Origin: Mycogone perniciosa
Taxonomy: Eukaryota > Ascomycota > Sordariomycetes > Hypocreales > Hypocreaceae
Assembly (NCBI GenBank): GCA_025331125.1
Contig: JAOALB010000365.1
Span: 1 to 11,502, forward strand
Direction of reading: 5' to 3'
DNA length: 11,502 bases
Position numbers and translations under genes: made by a program. The notes under the pieces are model-generated. The model saw only the letters and a list, made by a program, of their open reading frames with translations. It was not told the origin of the DNA and searched no databases. Below are positions 1 to 7,944 of this stretch, piece by piece (within the stretch, counting starts at the first letter, position 1; the number at the start of each line of letters is the position of its first letter).

Positions 1-653
1 TAGCTTTCCGGGGTGTTCGCCTCCCAGTACTTCTCCTGGAGGGTTGTTCTTTCCGCTTTTACCCAACGTTTGATGTGCGCTAGTGTGCTCCAACTCTGAG
101 AGGGGAGGTTGTGGGCTGTCCCTTCTTTCGCTAGTTCATCCGCCATTTCGTTGCCTCATATATCCTTGTGGCTTAGCACCCAGGAAACAAACACCTTACA
201 GGGGTATACCTCTTCTGCTATACGTTAGAACCGCATAAACTCTTCTTATGACGAGGTTGGGGCTTCGCCCAGCAGGCCTCTGACTACTGACGTGCTGTCA
301 AGAAAGACGTGTATTTCGTTGACTCTGGGGTCGTTCCTTGCAAGTCCGGCTGCTGTTCTGATCGCCCTAAAAGCTCCCACAACTTCTGCGTCGTAGACCT
401 CTGCGTTGGCGAGTGGCCCGCAGTCCTTGTGGACTTTGGCTCTGTAGTATACTGCTGCTCCCCATCCTGTCTTCCCGTCGAGTTGGGAGCCGTCTGAGTA
501 AGCCACGACTGTCGAGGCTGGCATCGAGTCTATTAGTTCAAGGTGCTTCCGCGTGGCCATCTCCTTCCCGAGTGGCAACCAAGCCATGCAGGAAGAAGAA
601 TGAGGCGACACAATGCCACACCATCCGACCAGGTTGCCAAGCTTGCCTGGCAA
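1..653 (-). pseudogene. LINE retrotransposon polyprotein fragment, RNase H domain, degraded
   Basis: The minus-strand translation carries an RNase H (type I) domain as found in Tad/I-type fungal LINE ORF2 proteins. The first catalytic Asp lies in AYSDGSQLDG, followed by GWGAAVYY; the Glu motif is EVYDAEVVGAFRAIRTA; the second Asp is in IHVFLDST. Past three in-frame stops the same frame continues with SHKDI and GNEMADELAKEGT, which supplies the last conserved Asp, then runs off the left edge. The stops are TAA at 246-248, TAA at 225-227 and TGA at 156-158 (minus-strand codons). Each is one C-to-T change from CAA, CAA and CGA. The element's 3' end lies outside the window, so this copy is separate from the truncated ends at 1086 and 4867. 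The upstream limit near 653 is uncertain; reverse transcriptase sequence is not visible here. It is surely non-functional. Homology is recognised by motif only. Confidence 0.82.
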
Positions 654-1071
654 GAAGACTCCGAACAGCGAATTGTGCCTGTTTTCTCATTGAAATGAGA
701 ATGTTTACCTCTATGAATCCAGTGTGCAATATTGGTTAATAAGAACACTTCGACGCCAAAACATCACGTCTAGTGTTGGCTTTGGGTTTGGTTGTGACCT
801 GTGCTTTCCACTTCGTGGACCCGGATAATACCTACCATCGGGGGCTGACCAAATCCAAGGGCCACTGAGACCCTCCTTGGAGAGGCTGGTGCCTAATAAC
901 TCTCTAGCCTTCACACATTGCGTAGCCGGATCAAGGTGCCACATCACATCGACGCATGTCAGTGGACCCAATCACTTCGCGTACATTTGGAGGGCTCAGC
1001 AAAGAGGGGGTTCTTGATCGTTGAGTGCTCGGTGAGGAATGTCTTCCTTGCCTCCATACGTACAGGTCACA
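654..1071. other. No gene seen
   Basis: Frames on both strands are interrupted or short. A minus-strand open frame (711-971) has no recognisable domain or intron context. It may be worn-out LINE sequence upstream of the RNase H fragment, but I could not match it to a LINE domain. Confidence 0.4.
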
Positions 1072-1085
1072 ACCACGGATACCTT
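1072..1085. repeat. Target-site duplication, left copy
   Basis: ACCACGGATACCTT is repeated exactly at 1404-1417, flanking the truncated LINE between them. The base before the repeat and the sequence after it differ between the two sites, so the match is 14 bp exactly. Length and position fit target-primed reverse transcription by a LINE. Confidence 0.88.
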
Positions 1086-1403
1086 GTTTGTTTGTTTGTT
1101 TTATTATTTACGTCCACTAAGTAAACTAGTTACACAAATCCCTTGTGAGCAATAGGGCGTCAGGAGCCGGCGGCTTGCGCCGCTGTTCGCTGAGTTTCAA
1201 TTTACAAAGGAAAAAGGGTCAATCTGGGTGGTGTCAGTCTGTTTCCGCCGGGGGAGGACCATAGGGGTCCGCTTCCTCCACTAGTTTCTGGAAGGCCTTG
1301 CTTCCTGTAGGTCCGAGTAGGTAGGAGAGGGGGGTCTCTCCTGGAGGGATATCTGGAAGGAAGGGCCTGACCATTCTGCATTCCGCGAAGTGGTCTTGTC
1401 TCC
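1086..1403 (-). mobile_element. 5'-truncated LINE insertion (3' end of a fungal non-LTR element)
   Basis: This 318-bp insertion lies between perfect 14-bp direct repeats. Read on the minus strand it holds the last 56 codons of an ORF, a 3' untranslated region of roughly 130 bp, and a tail of CAAA units (seen as TTTG repeats on the plus strand at about 1086-1101) abutting the left repeat. The UTR shares blocks with the second copy at 4867-4990: TATTTACGNCCACT, AGGAGCC, CTGTTCGCT and ACAAAGGAAA. The target repeat is still perfect, so the insertion appears fairly recent, although 5' truncation makes it immobile. Confidence 0.85.
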
Positions 1404-1404
1404 A
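1234..1404 (-). pseudogene. C-terminal tail of LINE ORF2
   Basis: The frame reads WRQDHFAECRMVRPFLPD, then PGETPLSYLLGPTGSKAF and VEEADPYGPPP, ending at a TGA (1234-1236). The His/Cys-containing start, the LLGPTGSKAF segment and the position just before an AAAC-type tail fit the C-terminus of a fungal LINE ORF2 protein. No start codon is present because the copy is 5'-truncated at the insertion border. No internal stop is seen over 56 codons, unlike the RNase H fragment at the left edge, which agrees with a younger insertion. Confidence 0.72.
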
Positions 1405-1417
1405 CCACGGATACCTT
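1404..1417. repeat. Target-site duplication, right copy
   Basis: This is the exact 14-bp copy of 1072-1085, marking the 5' (truncated) end of the minus-strand LINE insertion. Removing 1086-1417 would restore the empty site, ...GTCACA + repeat + CCCTAGCAGG.... Confidence 0.88.
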
Positions 1418-2211
1418 CCCTAGCAGGGCAACGGTGGTGTCTATTAGTAAAGAAATCCATGATTGGCCGAATGTGCAGTGATTGAAACAAGGACATCGGT
1501 ACTACTGCCTGCATGAAAGTCAGTACTGTATACTTTGATGTTCTCCTATTACCTAGCCTACGGTGCCCCCATGGCCCACACACCCGGCCCACGAGACCAG
1601 GATTAAGAGTGTCCGCCTCGATAATTATGACGTGGCTTATAAGCTTCCACAAGACAAGGAAGCAAACTGGTAGGCTTACAACCAGTAGACCTACGAATGC
1701 ACGTAAATATATTGAAATGGAGCGTGGTAGATGCGGCCTGGCTGGCTGTTAGATGTCTATTATTACTTGGGGGGTCTGAAAGTCAACCAATTTCAGACCC
1801 GCAACTTAACGACAGGACTGCGCCGCTGTAGCCTACCCAAGTTGAACCTACCGGCCGCAGGCCTCGTACAATAACTAATTCTGATATGTACCACAATTGT
1901 GGACCAGCATAATTGGCAGCCGCTCAAAACACCCTGCTTTACTCCATAGTGGGTTCAGGTTTTACTGAGTGTCTGTTGTCATTGGCCTGCCCTCAGCTGA
2001 TTCTAGGACGAAGGACCCCCATTCTGTCTCTCCCTAGTATGCAGTAGCTACAAATATGATGATCGATCGAACCAGAGAAGTTGAGCTCGCAAGGAAATCA
2101 ATTCACAAGAGAGATGCATTTGTTAGTGCTGTTGCCAGTCCTCTCAGCTAATCCAGAAGCCACGTTTATCTCTTCCGTGTCCCATTGAGCATAACGTACA
2201 ACCAATCGAGT
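1418..2211. other. Intergenic, no gene seen
   Basis: No frame with recognisable protein content and no RNA gene could be seen. The minus-strand open frame running 1281-1652 crosses the LINE border and is not credible as a gene. The only clear structure is the hairpin at 1772-1800. Confidence 0.5.
1772..1800. repeat. Perfect 10-bp inverted repeat
   Basis: GGGTCTGAAA (1772-1781) and TTTCAGACCC (1791-1800) are perfect inverted copies around a 9-nt loop, GTCAACCAA. No gene abuts it. It could be a leftover transposon end or a chance hairpin; no function is evident. Confidence 0.6.
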
Positions 2212-2688
2212 TTACGCCTTCCCGAATGCAAATGAGCTCTTCATAAAAGCTAGTGCCCCAATAAACTTGTACTCAATCTTGAAGGTTCTGTCTCCGAGCT
2301 CCACCACCCCCATCACTTTCAGTACTACTAACGAGAAGCCGAGTCTAATGACAAGCTGTTGCCCTTTAGCCTTGATGGCAAAGTGAATCGTCAAGAAATA
2401 TAGAGAAGTTTTGGACTTCAGATATTTCGGTGCCGCGCCGTGTGCAATTTGTGTCGCAGGTTTGGGCAGCTCGAGTTTGCGTACTTTGGAATGCATCAAC
2501 GCCCGTAAAACACTTACGAATGAGGACACCAAAATGATTCCGAAAATAAGTTTTGCCAAGATGCCGTACCAGTTCTTGTCGTTAAAAGGAAATGGAATCG
2601 AAGAAGCTGCAGGAATGTGAAGGACCGTCCAGGATCCTGCAAACGATTGAAGATGTTGAACATTGCGCTTATCAAAAATTCTGTCCAT
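2212..2688 (-). CDS. Hypothetical protein fragment with a hydrophobic segment
   Basis: An open minus-strand frame of about 158 codons that I do not recognise. From its N-terminal part it shows a membrane-like stretch (WYGILAKLIFGIILVSSFVSVL), a basic stretch (SKVRKLELPKP), then a second hydrophobic, beta-like half with LVIRLGFSLVVLKVMGVVEL and a terminal FAFGKA. The plus strand is interrupted over the same span, which favours minus. A different frame just upstream (2721-3068) also looks coding, and near 2580-2620 both frames look plausible. The two are therefore probably parts of one gene split by a frameshift or by an intron I could not place. The start is uncertain. Confidence 0.4.
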   Translation of the reverse strand: MDRIFDKRNVQHLQSFAGSWTVLHIPAASSIPFPFNDKNWYGILAKLIFGIILVSSFVSVLRALMHSKVRKLELPKPATQIAHGAAPKYLKSKTSLYFLTIHFAIKAKGQQLVIRLGFSLVVLKVMGVVELGDRTFKIEYKFIGALAFMKSSFAFGKA

Positions 2689-2720
2689 GGAGAGACCAGA
2701 ACGCTTTTGCTATCTAAGGT

Positions 2721-3068
2721 TCATTGCTTAAAATCCACGAGAGCTTTGTCAAAGTCAAGCAAGCACATCAGAGGCGGGATTGGCTTTTTTGTCTGTATTT
2801 TGAACACATCACGCATTGCTTTTTGAGGGCCTGGACTGCAAGCCACCATACTGTATCCATCCTCTGATTTGAGCAAATTGCCGTGTAGGAGGAGATCAGC
2901 CGATGGTGGTTTAGGTTTGGGAATGAAGATGTCAGCCAATGGAAGTCCATGGTGCCTAACAGGCTTTGCTTCTGCTAGAACAGGGACGCCATCACAAACA
3001 AGTCTTTGACCCGACAGCAGGAAGAATGATTTACCACATGGACTAGCTGATGCAACCACGACTACCCC
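2721..3068 (-). pseudogene. Hypothetical protein fragment, upstream part
   Basis: This minus-strand frame is open from about 3068 to a TGA at 2721-2723. It includes VVVVASASPCGKSFFLL, ADIFIPKPKPPSADLLLHGN, EDGYSMVACSPGP and PIPPLMCLLDFDKALVDF. After the TGA the same frame stays open with SPWTEFLISAMFNIFNRLQ, suggesting the stop is a mutation (CGA or TGG to TGA). GKS after a run of valines faintly recalls a Walker A loop, but the glycine pattern is not right and I do not assign a P-loop. There is no ATG near its 5' end, so it is a fragment. It is probably joined to the frame at 2212-2688. Family unknown. Confidence 0.35.
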
Positions 3069-3183
3069 TCAACCAACTGGCAAACTCGGAGGCCCCAAGT
3101 ATGCTCACAGAACCTCGACTCTTACTGTCCCCTCAGCCAAGCAATCAACTCATTAAGAAGAAATAGCAGACCATTTTACTTGA

Positions 3184-4377
3184 TCAACCTGTCGGTATCT
3201 TGGCTACGCGCTTCCGTGCTAGATTAATAATGTTGGGGTCGAGCTGGCTAGGTATTTTCGTACCCGATTGGATGTACGGTGCGATGATCCCATCCCAAAA
3301 TTCCAACATGACAGCCACGTGGAGACTTGGTGGGTGACAGTTGACCTCGAGGGACCATTGCAGAATCTGTTTGACAAAAGGGTGATATGTGATAACCTGA
3401 GCTCCCCAGTACTTGGCCCTTAGCCGTGCTGACAGAATGTCAGTTGCGAGTGGATCATTCTCATCAAAGAGAAAGCTTGGTGTAACCTAATCCATGCCGG
3501 AAACAGCATCGGCCACAAGCCTCACGCTCTTGAGCCTGTCTGGGCTGGCTCGGCTTGAGCCATCTGGCGAGTAGAACATGCGACGGATGCTGTTCAAGTG
3601 CTTCCGGAGATATAGCTGCCCGGGGTAGCTGTCTAAAACACTGTGATCAAACCCCTCGACAATGCTTATGTTAGAGTGTGGCATGTCGTCCCTGTACTGC
3701 AAAAGGCCGGAAGGAGGCAACGGAAGCGAGGTAATCAAATCACTAACACAAGTTAGTACATACTAAAACAGCAGGCCACTCACGACCTTGAGTGCCAGAA
3801 TCCTACCTCCCAAGTGCGACATAATTTTAGCTTCCGAGAAATCCGGGTTGCCATCAAAACCAAGAACGCCGCCTCGGTATTCGACTTGGTCACCAGGGCT
3901 AAGGCCACCAAGCTGGCCCCAGTCTGCAGCTGGAGATGATAATGCCGCATCAGACATGTCGTCTGCCATATCGATTGTGCCATAATCTCCCAGGTCGTTG
4001 TTGTACTTTGTCAAAACTGCGTCTTCACCTTGCCCATATACCTTCATTATCCCCCGACATTGCTCAATACTTATGGGATATTCTCTGGCAAATCGAACTC
4101 CTTCCCGATCTAGGTGGGGTTTGATTGGGTCCCATTCCAAAAGTAGTCCGGCTAGTGTAGTATGATTGATCGGGATTGCTGGTTCTCCTGGAGCAATGGG
4201 CGGACCTGGTTCTGCCTCTATTTCATCTTCAACCATCATGGATTCTATTGATAGCGTCGCTTGATCTCGTATAGGAGCGTCCACATAGCAGTGATTAAAG
4301 GGATGTTCATCCAGGGGGGCAAGCGGAGAATCAGGAGCGACTTTAAACTCATCATCCTGAGCGGAATCTCGTTTACC
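3184..4377 (-). pseudogene. C6 (Zn2Cys6)-type fungal transcription-factor-like protein, decayed and lacking the zinc cluster
   Basis: The translation matches the body of a large fungal C6 transcription-factor-like family. The N-terminal part (4377-3784) has IPINHTTLAGLLLEW, EQCRGIMKVYGQGE, WGQLGGLSPGDQVEYRGGVL and DGNPDFSEAKI. The C-terminal part (3742-3184) has LPPSGLLQYRDDMP, VEGFDHSVLDSYPGQLYLRKHLN and the signature ILSARLRAKYWGAQVITY. The left part begins after a likely acceptor (TTTCAG, 4383-4378); the Zn2Cys6 cluster expected in an upstream exon is absent. The junction between the parts has an intron-like GTGAGT...TACTAAC...TTAG (3783-3743, 41 nt), but splicing there does not keep frame, and a central segment of the family seems missing. 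An in-frame TAG (3487-3489) sits where Trp is usual before VTP, and a TGA at 3184-3186 ends it before the usual C-terminus. The family would act as a nuclear transcription regulator; this copy is almost certainly dead. Confidence 0.8.
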
Positions 4378-4385
4378 CTGAAAGA

Positions 4386-4475
4386 CAAAATGTCTATATT
4401 ATATATTGATATAAAATAAAACTCGAATAATATATACTATCTATTTGCTCTTTATTCTATGAATTTTTAAGTTGG
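4386..4475. other. AT-rich stretch where the DNA-binding exon would be expected
   Basis: This block is strongly A+T-rich (runs such as ATATTATATATTGATATAAA), unlike the mixed composition around it. It lies directly upstream of the first surviving exon of the transcription-factor-like gene, where an intron and the zinc-cluster exon would be expected. No CxxCxxxxxxC pattern was found in the following sequence up to 4850. Confidence 0.5.
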
Positions 4476-4852
4476 AATTGATAAGTATTTGCTTTTGGAA
4501 TTTATACGTGAAGTTACTTAATGCAGGTCTAGCCAATCAGAATCTAGGTACACGAGGAATTGCTCACTTAACCTTTGAGATCCCTATGGCATGTACAGCC
4601 GGGGCAAGTACCCGTGCTCCTTACATGCCACATCACCAAGCGTACAAGCCCCCCGCATGTAGATTTACAATTGGCTACTCCGTACTCTAAGCAAAATTGG
4701 TACCCGCCAGGTGCCTGCTGTCCTTAAAATCAGAGGGCGTCCAATCGGAACACAGCTCCAGGACAGTGAACGAAGGTGAGCGCTAACTCCCTAACATCTT
4801 TACGAGTACGGAGTACAAGTCTCTTTGATGGTCGTACTTGTACGCAGCACCG
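4476..4852. other. Intergenic, no gene seen
   Basis: One 72-codon plus-strand frame (4472-4690) has no domain, no promoter-like leader and no partner exon. GTACGGAGTAC-like palindromes occur (around 4674-4684 and 4806-4817); such short palindromes are common in fungal intergenic DNA. Nothing else was seen. Confidence 0.45.
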
Positions 4853-4866
4853 AGGTAAGCCTGGTC
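4853..4866. repeat. Diverged target-site duplication, left copy
   Basis: AGGTAAGCCTGGTC here matches AGGTAAGGCCGGTC at 4991-5004 at 12 of 14 positions. It directly abuts the T-run of the LINE 3' end. The two differences suggest age. Confidence 0.6.
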
Positions 4867-4990
4867 TTTTTTTTTATAACTATTTACGACCACTCTGTAT
4901 CTAGGTACAGCAGCCTCGTCTTGGCAACAGGTCGGTAGGAGCCAGGGGTCTAGACCCTGTTCGCTACGTTTCGCTGGACAAAGGAAAGTT
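4867..4990 (-). mobile_element. Old 5'-truncated LINE 3' end
   Basis: This 124-bp insert is the 3' untranslated end of the same LINE family as 1086-1403, read on the minus strand. It shares TATTTACGNCCACT, AGGAGCC, CTGTTCGCT and ACAAAGGAAA in the same order and with similar spacing. It ends in a plain A-tail (T-run at 4867-4875 on the plus strand) rather than CAAA units, and it contains no coding sequence. Imperfect 14-bp flanking repeats and lower similarity mark it as an older insertion than the one at 1086. Confidence 0.7.
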
Positions 4991-5004
4991 AGGTAAGGCC
5001 GGTC
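4991..5004. repeat. Diverged target-site duplication, right copy
   Basis: Partner of 4853-4866 with two substitutions. It lies at the truncated 5' end of the minus-strand insert. Confidence 0.6.
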
Positions 5005-5468
5005 GTTTGTCCAATTAGGAAATCAGCTACGTAGTGAATAAGGATACAGTATGCAACCGATTCTTACAAATCCATAAAGAGTTGTGTCGTCGGTCGACAT
5101 CAACTGCATCCACCACTTCGCGCACCGTAAATATAGCATAGCTGTGGGTGAACGGCTGTTGTTTGCAGTCAAAACCCGTGCTTCTTCAGCCACCACACCT
5201 TGTATGTCTCTCCCTCACACCCTACAGACTTCGTAGACGCAAACCATTTGTCCGTTAATCAAGGCAGATAAGTGAATGAAATTCAGTGATGCTATTAATT
5301 TAGGGCTGTCGTGGGAATCTACTCTGCAGATGTATAGAGAACGCGAGTGGAAATAAAAAATTGATATATTAGATCTTCTAAGTTCTCCAGTACTGTGGCT
5401 TGGACGCTTATAGGAGCTTAGCTAACACAGGCATCAAACAGATGCTGCAATTATAGACAACACGGCTC
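5005..5468. other. Intergenic, no gene seen
   Basis: No sustained coding frame was seen. The stretch lies downstream of the nuclease-like gene (minus strand) and would hold its 3' untranslated region. An A/T-rich patch occurs around 5354-5380. Confidence 0.45.
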
Positions 5469-7163
5469 TCATTTCTCCTTTCGCTGTTTCCCTGATCTGG
5501 ACTTGTTTTTTCCTTCCTTCCTCCCACTGCCCTTGCTTGGTGGCGGTTGATGTATCGGCTCGACTCCAAGGGGGTCGTCGTCGTCACCGCTGGCGCCGAG
5601 GTTAACACCGGCAAGCATGTCAGCGATGTCAGACTGTGGTGGCTCGGCCATTGCCGCAAGTGGGTCCTCGGAGCTTTGCGAGTGGGACTGGAGGTGCTTT
5701 GTTCTCTGCTGAGTCAATGCGGCCGGAACATCCACAACTGGGCCGGTAGACGTGATAGGATCACCAGAGTCGGCCGATGGATATCGAACATGTCTGACCT
5801 GCTTGCGGTTCCTATCTCTCTTCATCTTAACTTCGATGGCTTCCGTCTGAGCCGGAGCTTTGCCTCTCGAACCAGATACCACCGTTCGGTTGTCGTCTTC
5901 GTCGTCGTAATCTTCGTCGTCATCCTCTTCTTTCTCATAGTCATCCACAACCGTCTCTCCCTCTGAATAGTGACTGAATTGCGAAGTATCTTCGACAGTG
6001 CGGGCCCATGCAGCGGTATAGCTCTCTACATCAATCTGCGAAGCTGATTCCGGTACAGTGGTTGCATTGCTCCCGGAAGCCTCTCCAGCGGAAGCTAGTT
6101 CCTCGTGTTTATCCTTTCTGCCAAGGACATCTTTCTTGGCACCGGAGGTATTATGGATATAGTGTCCTTCCATACAATGTCGCCAGGTATCCAGGCCGGG
6201 ATATGAGTATTTAATGGAGTTGCCGCCATGCACTGCCATCTTAGCCAAGGCCTATAGGGCCAGCTTGATGGTGAGTTTTCCCTTCCCCGACGCGTTCCAA
6301 GAAACAACAGCGTATTCCGGGTTATGGAACGGCTACTGTGATGGTTGGTTGTCCTGGAACAGATCACCGCTTGACGCCATGGATATATCAGGTTGGTTCC
6401 TGAAATTGGTGTTGACAAGCGCTCGTCTTGGACGCGAGGCAGCAATGCCTGGCTCAATGAGCCTTCGAGTAATCCTGAAGACTACAAGATTTCCGTCCGT
6501 AATGACAAAGCCGTACCGGGAACGATGGTGAGTCATGTACAAAAGGATTTGGTTCATGACTTTTTGCCATTCGTGGTAATCGTCCTCGTCGCCTCGCATA
6601 TCGGGCCGCCATTTCTTGTCGAGCTTAGTGTCTCCCGGCATAAGGTTGGTAAAGAGACTATTGTCGTCCAGCCGCTGATCGGAAACTAGAGACCAATCGG
6701 GCTTGAGTTGCTCGGATTCTACTCCGCAGCGAGTTCCTCGTCTATAATGAGACTTGACGTCTTGCTTATTCAGTGCATAGTTGACGATGGGAACTTCGAA
6801 CCTACGCAGCAAGTCGTCGAAACATTCCTCGTTGAAAACTCTCAGATCTTCTGGCAACGGCTGTGGCTTCTCTGAACCTCGATAGGACCTATCAAGCTCG
6901 GCTTGGAAGATGTGAGTGATTGTTTGGTAGGTGAAGTCGCGCCATGGTCTCCAGTTTCCCATATCGATTATTTGCTTGGTATTTGTATTGGGGCCTGAAT
7001 TAACTAAGGAACTGTCGACGGTGACGTTTGGCTCGGTAAGGACTTTAAGAAGGGTTGGCATCTTGGATGAATGCGGGCAAGAATGAGCGCTTTCTAAAGT
7101 AAAGGTGATTTGTGGAATGATGAAGGGCATCTTGAAAAAGCTCGACGAGGAGATGCCTGCCAT
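5469..7163 (-). pseudogene. PD-(D/E)XK nuclease-like fungal protein with two in-frame stops
   Basis: One reading frame runs from ATG 7163-7161 to TGA 5471-5469 (about 564 codons). It is broken by TAG at 6333-6335 (codon 277) and TAG at 6252-6254 (codon 304). Before the first stop it has the layout of a PD-(D/E)XK fold: PDW at residues 155-157, GDTK at 177-180 (the D-x-K catalytic element) and QILLY at 205-209 (QxxxY), followed by SRYGFVITDGNLVVFRIT, typical of a fungal family of unknown role. Between the stops the frame still reads AVVSWNASGKGKLTIKLAL, where Trp is usual at the second stop (TGG to TAG). The tail is low-complexity: an acidic run (KEEDDDEDYDDEDD) and a Lys/Arg-rich end (GKNKSRSGKQRKEK) that could be a nuclear localisation signal. 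An in-frame GTG lies further upstream (7212-7214), but the ATG is the simpler start. The broken protein would stop after the nuclease-like core. Confidence 0.75.
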
Positions 7164-7944
7164 TTTATAGTCGTCCTGGTCAAGATTATGGGGGGCAGTC
7201 AGCACGAGGTTCACACACTAAATGGTGACTAAATGCAGGCGCTTTATGGATTTGCAGGGGAGCGTTCGAAGTTCGGATTACCGGCATGATTTGGGCGTTT
7301 GGCCTAACTTTGTACCTGTAGCCTGCAGCCTGCTTAGCTATGTTATAATCCGTGTTTTCGTGAGCGGGCTTATCGTTTTGACCTTTTAACTAGGTACGTG
7401 AGCGCTGTGTCCTTAGGGAAGGGAAGAAATTCGGAACACGAGTTATATAAGCAAATGACAATAACCGGCGGAGACTAGGAAGATTTGCGGAAATATAAGT
7501 AAGTTAGAGGAGTAACCTTAGAGATACCTTGAGTGCGTGTATTCCATAAAGCTATCTGAGCATTACTATCCTGACTTTGAGGTAGAAATTAGGGAGCCAT
7601 CGGTCCCGTGAATTCTGGTGGGAAGGTTCCCTGCAGGAGTTGGGCTCATGTACATTTCTCTGGATAATCCCAGAATCTTGCGCATCGTGCAAGGGTGGTC
7701 AGGCGTCTTTTATTTTTTTTATTTCCCTTTTTAAGCCGGGCTGTGCTTAGCTGGCAACGTTGAAACTCAAGTTCGCTATTCTGGAGTTACGAGTACTGAG
7801 GTCTACGACTGTTGCCCTAGGGCGCGCCATACACGTGACAAGCCACTTTAACCGTCTTACCTTTTATCCTCGCTCCCCCTTTTTTGGGGTTGCTTATTTC
7901 TTTATTTCTTATTCTTTCCCCTAACACTCATCAACCACAACAAC
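7164..7944. promoter_or_regulatory. Shared upstream region of divergent nuclease-like and kinase-like genes
   Basis: There is no coding frame of note in these 781 bp between two gene starts pointing away from each other. The right end (about 7840-7920) is strongly pyrimidine-rich on the plus strand, with C5T6, TTTCTTT and TTCTTTCCCC runs, followed by an A/C-rich stretch (AACACTCATCAACCACAACAAC) leading into ATG 7945. That arrangement is typical of filamentous-fungal core promoters and leaders. I could not define a TATA box with confidence. Confidence 0.5.

Noticed and set aside
1202..1408. Minus-strand 68-codon open frame within the truncated LINE
   Set aside because: The neighbouring frame ending at 1234 carries the recognisable LINE ORF2 tail; this one is an overlapping frame of the same DNA.
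3057..3071. Walker A P-loop at the start of the 2721-3068 fragment
   Set aside because: GKS is present, but the expected GxxxxGK spacing is not; not enough to call an ATPase.
6252..6336. A GTAGCC...CTATAG span with a CTCAC branch-like site that would remove both stops of the nuclease-like gene as one intron
   Set aside because: It is 85 nt long, so splicing shifts the downstream frame; the donor is weak; and the segment itself reads as family-like coding sequence in the same frame as both flanks.
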